Assembly: GCF_000721235.1 (NCBI RefSeq)
Contig: NZ_JOFH01000064.1
Coordinates: forward strand, 1 to 19,401
Direction of reading: 5' to 3'
Source of the DNA: Streptomyces olivaceus
GTDB lineage: Bacteria; Actinomycetota; Actinomycetes; Streptomycetales; Streptomycetaceae
Length of the DNA: 19,401 nt
Position 1 is the first letter of the stretch, and each line of letters opens with the position of its first letter. Below the pieces are notes generated by a model that saw only the letters and a list, made by a program, of their open reading frames with translations, did not search any database and was not told the DNA's origin. Made by a program: the position numbers and the translations under genes. Positions 13,901-19,401 of this stretch are shown in pieces.

Positions 13901-16900
13901 CCTCGACCGGGCTCGATCTGCCGGCCTCCCTGCTGTTCGACCATCCCACACCGGCCGTCCTCGCCGAGCACCTGCGCGACCGGCTCACCACGGCCGCCGA
14001 CGCGCCCTCGGAGGCAGCGGCACCGACGGTTGCCGGCGGCGCGGACGACCCGATCGCCGTCGTGGGCATGGCATGCCGTTTCCCGGGGGGCGTGCGGTCC
14101 CCCGAGCAGTTGTGGCGGCTGGTGGAGTCCGGGACGGACGCGATCTCGGACTTCCCCGGCAACCGGGGGTGGGACCTGGACGCCCTCTTCGCACCGGGTC
14201 CCGGGCGGTCGGGCACCTCGGCGGTGCGACGCGGCGGGTTCGTGCTGGACGCCGACATGTTCGACCCGGCGTTCTTCGGCATCAGCCCGCGTGAGGCGCA
14301 GGCGATGGATCCGCAGCAGCGGCTGCTCCTCGAGGTCTCCTGGGAGGCGCTGGAGCGTGCGGGGATCGCTCCGTCGTCGCTGCGCGGCGGCCGGACGGGA
14401 GTGTTCGTCGGGGCGATGTCGCAGGAGTACGGGCCGCGCCTCACCGAGGGCGGCGACGAGCTGGACGGTTTCCTGCTCACCGGTACGACCGCCGGCGTCG
14501 CCTCGGGCCGGATCGCCTACACGCTGGGGCTGCAGGGCCCGGCGTTCACCGTGGACACCGCCTGCTCCTCGTCGCTGGTGGCGTTGCATCTCGCCATGCA
14601 GGCGCTGCGCGGCGGGGAGTGCCCGCTCGCCGTGGCGGGCGGCGTGAACGTGATGGCCGCGCCCGGCATCTTCGTGGAGTTCAGCCGCCAGCAGGGGCTG
14701 TCCCCGGACGGCAGGTGCAAGGCGTTCGCCGACGCGGCGGACGGCACCGGCTGGTCGGAGGGCGCCGGCATGGTCGTACTCGAACGGCTCTCGGACGCGC
14801 GCCGCAACGGCCACCGGGTGCTCGCCCTGATCCGGGGATCCGCGATCAACTCCGACGGCGCCAGCAACGGGCTGACCGCGCCGAACGGGCCGTCGCAGGT
14901 GCGGGTGATCCGGCAGGCACTGGCCGGCGGCGGTCTGGAGCCGTCCGACGTGGACGTGGTCGAGGCGCACGGCACGGGCACCCGGCTCGGCGACCCGATC
15001 GAGGCGCAGGCCCTGATCGCGGCCTACGGACAGGACCGCCCCGAGGACGCTCCGCTGTGGCTGGGCTCGCTGAAGTCGAACATCGGCCACGCGCAGGCGG
15101 CAGCCGGGGTCGGCGGCCTGATCAAGATGGTGATGGCGCTGCGGCACCGCACGCTGCCGCGCACGCTGCACGTGGACGCCCCGACCCGGCATGTCGACTG
15201 GTCGGCGGGCGGGGTCCGGCTGCTGACGGAGGCGCGGCCCTGGCCCGGCACCGCGGTGCGGCGGGCGGCCGTGTCGTCGTTCGGCATCAGCGGTACCAAC
15301 GCGCACCTGGTTCTCGAACAGGCCCCCGACGACGAGGCGGTGGACGACGGGGACGGCGGGGACGGCGGGGTGACGGTGCCGTGGCTGTTGTCGGCCCCCC
15401 ACGATCAGGGGCTGCGGGACCAGGCGGCGCAGTTGCTCCGGCTCGTCGACGGCGAACCGGGCACCGCTGCCGCCGACATCGGCCGCGCGCTGTCGACCAC
15501 CCGCTCGGCGTTCACCCGTCGCGCGGTCGTCACCGGCGCCGACCGGGCGGCGCTCCGCACCGGCCTGGCCGCGCTCGCGGCCGGGGAGTCCGCGCCCGGC
15601 GTCACGGTCGGCTCGGCACGGGACCGCGGAAAGGTCGTGTTCGTCTTCCCGGGGCAGGGAGCGCAGTGGGCCGGTATGGCCGCCGAGCTGATGCGGTCCT
15701 CGCGGGTGTTCCGGGACGAGGTGCTCGCCTGCGCGGACGCGCTCCAGCCGCATCTGGAGTGGTCCGTGCGCGACGCCCTGCTCGGGGGCGCCGACGCTCC
15801 CGGGCTCGACCGGTCCGACGTGGTGCAGTGCACGACGTTCACCGTGGTCGCGGGTCTGGCGGCGCTGTGGCGTTCGGTGGGGGTGGAGCCCGACGCGGTG
15901 GTCGGGCACTCGCAGGGGGAGATCGCCGCCGCCTACGTGTCGGGGGCCCTCACGCTCGCGGACGCCGCCCGCGTGGTGGCGCTGCGCAGCACGGCGCTGC
16001 TGGCGCTGGCGGACACCGGCGGCATGGTGACGGTGTCCGGCTCCGAGGACACGGTGACGGAGCTGATCCGCCCGTGGGAGGGCAGGCTGTGGATCTCCGC
16101 GGTGAACGGCCCGTCCTCGACCGTCGTCGGCGGTGACGTGGACGCGCTGGACGAACTGCTGGCGCGCTGCGAGGCCGACGGCCTGTGGGCCCGCCGGGTC
16201 CCCGTGGACTACGCCTCCCACTGCCCGCACATGGACGTGCTGGAGGAGGAGCTGACGCGCAAGCTCGCGTCCGTCACGCCCCGTACGCCGCGACTCGACT
16301 TCCGCTCCACCGTCGAGGGCGTCGGGCAGGAGCCGTTCCGCGTGGACGGCGGGTACTGGTTCCGGAACCTGCGGCACCGGGTGGCGTTCGGGCCGGCCGT
16401 CCGTGCCCTGGCGGACTCGGGGTTCGGCACGTTCGTCGAGGTCAGCCCGCACCCGGTGCTGACCGGGACGGTCGAGCAGACGCTGGAGGCGGCGGGTGCC
16501 GAGGACGCCGTCGTGGTCGGGTCGCTGCGCCGGGACGACGGCGGCTGGGCCCGGTTCGGCGCGTCCCTCGGCCTCGCCCACGTGCACGGGATCGACGTGG
16601 ACTGGCACGCCGTATTCGAGGGCCGGCCGGCGCGGCACGTGGACCTGCCGACCTACGCGTTCCGGCGGCAGCGGTACTGGATCGAGCCGAGGGCCGACGG
16701 CGCGAACGCGATCGGGCACGCCTTCCTGCGTACGGCGACGGAACTCGCCGACGGCGACGGGCACCTGTTCACCGGCAAGCTGTCCCGTTCGGCGCGTCCG
16801 TGGCTGGCCGACCACCGCGTCCGGGGAGTCGTGCTCATGTCCGGCACCGCGCTCCTGGACATGGTCGCGCGGGCCGGTGAAGAGCTGGGCTGCGGCACCG

Positions 16901-19401
16901 TCGACGAGCTGACGCTGGAGGTCCCGCTGCCGGTGCCGGAGGACGACGACGTCGAGATCCAGGTCGTCGTGGGCGCCGTCGACGAAGCGCTGCGCAGGCG
17001 GGCCAGGCTGTTCTCCCGGGTCGGCGACGGCGAGTGGACACGCCACGCCACCGGCTTCGTCTCCGCCGTGACACCGGGCGCCGGCGCCGCGCCCGTGTCC
17101 GGGGTGTGGCCTCCGCGCGGCGCGACGGAGCTCGACGTGGCCGGCCTGTACGACGGACTCCGGGAGCACGGCTACGAGTACGGGCCGGCGTTCCGGAACG
17201 TCCGGGCGGCCTGGCGGCTCGGCGACGCCTTGTTCGCCGAGGTCGGGCTGCCGGCGGAGCTGCGGGCCGAGGCCGGCCGGGGCGCCCCGCATCCGGCGCT
17301 CCTCGACGCCTCGCTGCATCCGCTGGCGGCGGTCGGACTGCTCCGCGAGGACGAGGACGGGATGCTCCTGCCGTTCTCCTGGACCGGCTACTCGGCGGCC
17401 GGCTCCTCCGCGACGGCCTGGACCGGCCGCTCCGCGGCGCCGGGCGGCGCGGAGACGGTACGGGTGCGCCTGACTCCGGCCGGGAACGACACCGTGGAGG
17501 TCGTCGTGACCGACGACGCGGACTCCTCGGTCGTGGCGTCGGGTGTCCTGGCGCTGCGTGCGACGGCCGTCGACCGGCTCGGCGCGGTCCGCAGCGTCCG
17601 CAACCTCTACGGCGTCGTGTGGGAGCCGCTGCCGCCCGCCGTTCCGGAGGCCGTCCGCTGGGCCGTGCTGGACGACGCCGCTCGCGCCGCCGAGCTGGGC
17701 GCCGACCCGTATCCGGATCTCGCCACGCTGCGGGAGGCGGTCGCGGACGGCGCTCCCGTACCCGGCCTGGTCCTCGCGAGTCCGGCCGCCGCCGCGGACG
17801 GTGCCGCCCCCGACGCGGCGGCGCACGCGACGGCGGCGCGGGCGCTCACTCTGGTGCAGGAGTGGCTGGCGCTCGGCGAGGAGCGCCTGGACGCGGCACG
17901 CCTGGTCGTCGTCACACGGGATGCGGCGACGGTCGACGGCACCCGCGACGTTCCGTCTCCCGGCGCCGCGGCCGTGTGGGGGCTGGTCCGGACGGCACAG
18001 ACCGAGCACCCCGGGCGGTTCGTCCTGCTCGACCTGGACGGCGAAGCGGCCTCCGCACGGGCGCTCGCGGCCGTCGCCGCGAGCGGTGAGCCCCAGCTGG
18101 CCGTCCGCGCGGGAGAGGCCCTCGTGCCCCGGCTGGCTCCGGTGTCCGGGGCGGAGCCCGACGCGGAGGTCCCGGCGCTCGACGGCACCGTGCTGATCAC
18201 CGGCGGCACCGGTCGCCTCGGCGGCCTGGTCGCCCGGCACCTGGTGACCGCGCACGGGGCGCGGCGGCTGCTGCTGGTCAGCCGCCGCGGCGAGGGCGCG
18301 GACGGGGCCGCCGAACTCGCGGCCGGTCTGCGGGAGCTGGGCGCGGAGGTCGCGTTCGCCGCCGCCGACGCGGCCGACCGGGCGGCTCTGGCGGAGGTGG
18401 TCGAGGCCGTACCGGCAGACCGTCCGCTGCGCGCCGTGGTGCATCTGGCGGGTGTCCTCGACGACGGGACGGTCACCGCGCTCACCCCGGAGCGGGTGTC
18501 GGCGGTGCTGCGTCCGAAGGCGGACGCGGCCTGGAACCTGCACGATCTCACCCGCGGCCTGCCGCTCACCGCGTTCGTCCTGTTCTCCTCGGTGATCGCC
18601 ACGGTCGGTGGCCCGGGGCAGGCCAACTACGCGGCGGCCAACGCGTTCCTGGACTCCCTGGCCGAACACCGGCGTGCGGCGGGGCTCCCCGCCGTCTCGC
18701 TCGCCTGGGGCCTGTGGGCCGAGGCGAGCGGTATGACCGGTCATCTCACCGAGTCCGACCGGGCCCGGCTGCGGCGCGGCGGCGTCGCCGCGATGGACAC
18801 CGACGAGGCTCTCGCGCTGTTCGACGCAGCGCTGGCCGCCGGCCGGCCGACGGTGCTGCCCGCCAGGCTGGACCTGGCCGCGCTGCGGGCGGAGCACGAC
18901 GGGGTCCCCGCCGTCTTCCGGCGGCTGCTGCCCCGTACGGGCGGTACGTCCGCGCAACCCCACCAGGTCGGAGGAGCCGCCGCGCTGACCCGCCGGCTGA
19001 CCGGGCTGTCCCCGGCCGAGCGGGACGCCGCCCTGCTGGAGCTCGTCCTCGCCGAGGTGGCCGGTGTGCTCGGCCTCGGCGAGCCCGGCCTGCTGGTACC
19101 GGACCGGGCCCTCCGGGAACAGGGCCTGGACTCCCTCACCACCGTCGAGCTGCGCAACAGGATCGGCGCGGCGACCGGACTCCGGCTGCCGACCACGGTC
19201 GTGTTCGAGCATCCGACGGCGACCGCGCTGGCCCGGTACCTGGGCGAGAGGATCACCGGTACCGGTGGCGTGGAGCAGGTCACCCCGGTCCGCGTGGCGG
19301 GCGACGATCCGGTGGTGGTCGTGGGGATGGCCTGCCGCTACCCCGGCGGCGTGCGCTCACCCGAGGACCTGTGGCAACTGGTCGCCGACGGCACCGACGC
19401 C
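10975..19401 (+). CDS. Modular type I polyketide synthase, first subunit, C-terminally cut by the window edge
   Basis: An uninterrupted frame of 2,809 codons runs from the ATG at 10975 (AGGA at 10967-10970; GAGGAAGG a little further up) off the window end. Domain order by residue: KSQ 17-430, AT 542-830, ACP around Ser964, KS 1024-1450, AT 1553-1840, DH about 1913-2195, KR about 2212-2580, ACP around Ser2720, and a second extender KS from 2777. Motif positions along the gene all stay in one frame, so there is no frameshift. The KSQ loading module at the N terminus shows that this subunit starts the chain. Both ATs carry YASH, the usual sign of methylmalonyl-CoA. The predicted product after module 1 is a 2-methyl-2-enoyl chain, 2-methylpent-2-enoyl if the starter is propionyl. 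No ketosynthase-flanking trans-AT features are present. Confidence 0.97.
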   Translation, partial: MTDFSESEGVRPMPSEPIAVVGLSCRLPQAPDPAAFWRLLRDGRSATTETPADRWTGTARTAGLRHGGFLDDVAGFDPAFFGISPREAAAMDPQQRLMLELAWEALEDAMIVPATLAGGRTGVFVGAIGDDYASLLHRRGPGASTQHSLTGTRRGIIANRVSYTLGLRGPSLTVDTAQSSALVAVHLACESIASGESGTALAGGVNLNLATGAALETERFGGLSPDGRCHTFDARANGYVRGEGGGFVVLKPLSRALADGDQVYCVVRGTAVNNDGATDALTVPSAEAQRDVIRLAHARARLEPGDVQYVELHGTGTRVGDPVEAASVGASVGAARSGGPVHVGSAKTNVGHLEGAAGIVGLIKAALCVRHRGIPASLNYTTPHPEIDPGALNIEVRTEFGPWPKPDAPLVAGVNSFGMGGTNCHVVVSDLPAAVPDTVAADTVPPPEAAAGSVPVVPWVLSAADEAALRAQADALRSTVEDRADLDPADVGWSLLTTRSAFEHRAVVLGDGRERLLLGLTAAAAGEDAAGLVTGRTGEPGKTVFVFPGHGTQWPGMGLDLLETSPVFARHLRACDAALSPHTGWSLLDVLRGEPDAPDLDRVDVVQPAIFAVTVSLARLWQHHGVTPDAVVGHSQGEIAAAHIAGALSLDDAAKVVAHRGLVAATIAGTGGMAAVPLSPERVADDLTAHPGLGIAGINSPRGTVVSGDLDSVHRLLAHYREQEVDARPVPIGYASHSAHIEPLRERFLEAVADIAPGVPDIPFHSTARPGTSPAFDAAYWYDNLRNPVEFHTAVTGLLDTGHTHFVEAGPHPVLTTPIRHTADAAGSGAVAVGTLRRDTPGWPAFVRSMGRRYVHGGAVDWASLFEGGRPHRVPLPTYRFQRGRHWLPSGPEQHGRHGDVPVPGRPAAEPVPGSAAERLAALPEPELGRTLLALVRSRAAAVLEHDDANLDTARSFKQLGFDSLLAVELRDRLAASTGLDLPASLLFDHPTPAVLAEHLRDRLTTAADAPSEAAAPTVAGGADDPIAVVGMACRFPGGVRSPEQLWRLVESGTDAISDFPGNRGWDLDALFAPGPGRSGTSAVRRGGFVLDADMFDPAFFGISPREAQAMDPQQRLLLEVSWEALERAGIAPSSLRGGRTGVFVGAMSQEYGPRLTEGGDELDGFLLTGTTAGVASGRIAYTLGLQGPAFTVDTACSSSLVALHLAMQALRGGECPLAVAGGVNVMAAPGIFVEFSRQQGLSPDGRCKAFADAADGTGWSEGAGMVVLERLSDARRNGHRVLALIRGSAINSDGASNGLTAPNGPSQVRVIRQALAGGGLEPSDVDVVEAHGTGTRLGDPIEAQALIAAYGQDRPEDAPLWLGSLKSNIGHAQAAAGVGGLIKMVMALRHRTLPRTLHVDAPTRHVDWSAGGVRLLTEARPWPGTAVRRAAVSSFGISGTNAHLVLEQAPDDEAVDDGDGGDGGVTVPWLLSAPHDQGLRDQAAQLLRLVDGEPGTAAADIGRALSTTRSAFTRRAVVTGADRAALRTGLAALAAGESAPGVTVGSARDRGKVVFVFPGQGAQWAGMAAELMRSSRVFRDEVLACADALQPHLEWSVRDALLGGADAPGLDRSDVVQCTTFTVVAGLAALWRSVGVEPDAVVGHSQGEIAAAYVSGALTLADAARVVALRSTALLALADTGGMVTVSGSEDTVTELIRPWEGRLWISAVNGPSSTVVGGDVDALDELLARCEADGLWARRVPVDYASHCPHMDVLEEELTRKLASVTPRTPRLDFRSTVEGVGQEPFRVDGGYWFRNLRHRVAFGPAVRALADSGFGTFVEVSPHPVLTGTVEQTLEAAGAEDAVVVGSLRRDDGGWARFGASLGLAHVHGIDVDWHAVFEGRPARHVDLPTYAFRRQRYWIEPRADGANAIGHAFLRTATELADGDGHLFTGKLSRSARPWLADHRVRGVVLMSGTALLDMVARAGEELGCGTVDELTLEVPLPVPEDDDVEIQVVVGAVDEALRRRARLFSRVGDGEWTRHATGFVSAVTPGAGAAPVSGVWPPRGATELDVAGLYDGLREHGYEYGPAFRNVRAAWRLGDALFAEVGLPAELRAEAGRGAPHPALLDASLHPLAAVGLLREDEDGMLLPFSWTGYSAAGSSATAWTGRSAAPGGAETVRVRLTPAGNDTVEVVVTDDADSSVVASGVLALRATAVDRLGAVRSVRNLYGVVWEPLPPAVPEAVRWAVLDDAARAAELGADPYPDLATLREAVADGAPVPGLVLASPAAAADGAAPDAAAHATAARALTLVQEWLALGEERLDAARLVVVTRDAATVDGTRDVPSPGAAAVWGLVRTAQTEHPGRFVLLDLDGEAASARALAAVAASGEPQLAVRAGEALVPRLAPVSGAEPDAEVPALDGTVLITGGTGRLGGLVARHLVTAHGARRLLLVSRRGEGADGAAELAAGLRELGAEVAFAAADAADRAALAEVVEAVPADRPLRAVVHLAGVLDDGTVTALTPERVSAVLRPKADAAWNLHDLTRGLPLTAFVLFSSVIATVGGPGQANYAAANAFLDSLAEHRRAAGLPAVSLAWGLWAEASGMTGHLTESDRARLRRGGVAAMDTDEALALFDAALAAGRPTVLPARLDLAALRAEHDGVPAVFRRLLPRTGGTSAQPHQVGGAAALTRRLTGLSPAERDAALLELVLAEVAGVLGLGEPGLLVPDRALREQGLDSLTTVELRNRIGAATGLRLPTTVVFEHPTATALARYLGERITGTGGVEQVTPVRVAGDDPVVVVGMACRYPGGVRSPEDLWQLVADGTDA
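11023..13990 (+). other. PKS loading module: KSQ-AT-ACP
   Basis: The ketosynthase has Gln178 in DTAQSSAL in place of the active-site cysteine (codon CAG at 11506-11508), with both catalytic His regions intact (HGTGT and NVGH). Such KSQ domains decarboxylate the acyl-malonyl group on the loading ACP to make the starter in place. The AT has Ser635 in GHSQGE and YASH at 734-737, which predicts methylmalonyl and therefore a propionyl starter. The ACP carries Ser964 in [10 protein letters not shown], the phosphopantetheine site. Confidence 0.92.
14044..19250 (+). other. PKS extension module 1: KS-AT-DH-KR-ACP
   Basis: The KS has the normal Cys1197 in DTACSSSL. The AT has Ser1646 in GHSQGE and YASH from Tyr1746, so methylmalonyl is predicted. 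The DH has His1947 and Asp2111 in LLDASLHPL, plus YGPAF from Tyr2069, but the usual proline of HxxxGxxxxP is Ser1956. The KR has GGTGRLG (2410-2416), Ser2539, Tyr2552 and the LDD motif at 2495-2497 that marks B-type reduction, which normally leads to a trans double bond after dehydration. No enoylreductase lies between DH and KR. The ACP has Ser2720 in [10 protein letters not shown]. Confidence 0.92.
19303..19401 (+). other. Start of module 2 ketosynthase
   Basis: The last 33 residues ([16 protein letters not shown] onward to the window edge) are the N terminus of another ketosynthase, so the subunit contains at least one more extension module. Confidence 0.95.

Noticed and set aside
15340..15375. 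Short GGACGGCGGGG tandem repeat in the PKS gene
   Set aside because: It encodes a Gly/Asp-rich linker between KS and AT; such low-complexity runs are ordinary in this GC-rich background.
10363..19212. An 8.85-kb open frame on the minus strand opposite the PKS gene (2,949 codons)
   Set aside because: It mirrors the PKS codons. Strong third-position G/C bias removes stops from the antisense frame. Its translation is Arg/Gly/Pro/Gln-rich without any recognisable domain.
1..19401. tRNA, rRNA and CRISPR arrays
   Set aside because: I looked for cloverleaf-like stretches and regularly spaced repeats and saw none.

Overview
This is very GC-rich DNA with strong G/C bias at third codon positions, AAGGAG-type ribosome binding sites, GTG and TTG starts and a SARP regulator. 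Together these point to an actinomycete, most likely Streptomyces or a close relative. Almost the whole window is part of one secondary-metabolite gene cluster that pairs a modular type I polyketide synthase with deoxysugar biosynthesis. All real genes lie on the + strand.

Layout. (1) Positions 1-102 hold the 3' end of a transposase gene and probably the end of an insertion sequence. (2) 163-549 is a small NTF2/SnoaL-like protein. It is followed by about 720 bases without a convincing gene but with an operator-like repeat near 668-698. (3) 1271-2355 is an 87-aa unknown ORF whose stop overlaps the TTG start of a SARP activator. (4) 2441-4136 carries a dTDP-4-keto-6-deoxysugar epimerase and a Gfo/Idh/MocA sugar 3-ketoreductase, closed by a strong intrinsic terminator. 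(5) A 437-base intergenic region follows, with a perfect 20-bp palindrome and a possible SARP-type promoter. (6) 4574-10335 is a tight run of five sugar genes: rmlA, rmlB, a flavin-dependent amino-sugar N-oxygenase (nitrososynthase), a PLP sugar 3-aminotransferase and a TcaB9-type sugar 3-C-methyltransferase. (7) 10465-10866 is a 133-aa protein that resembles AbyU, the beta-barrel spirotetronate [4+2] cyclase. (8) From 10975 to the window edge runs a giant PKS gene: a loading module KSQ-AT-ACP, module 1 KS-AT-DH-KR-ACP, and the first residues of a module 2 KS.

How it fits together. RmlA and RmlB make dTDP-4-keto-6-deoxyglucose. The aminotransferase, C-methyltransferase and nitrososynthase match the set that builds 3-C-methyl-3-nitro (or nitroso/amino) sugars such as kijanose and tetronitrose. 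The 3-ketoreductase matches the branch that makes a 3-hydroxy 2,6-dideoxysugar. The PKS starts a methyl-branched reduced chain, probably from propionate, and the AbyU-like barrel suggests a final intramolecular Diels-Alder step that forms a spirotetronate. The best overall reading is one end of a glycosylated spirotetronate cluster of the kijanimicin/lobophorin/tetrocarcin type, bearing a nitrosugar. Its exact product, and whether it is new, cannot be decided here. Tetronate-forming genes, glycosyltransferases, the sugar 2,3-dehydratase and the 4-ketoreductase are not in the window and would be expected beyond its right edge.
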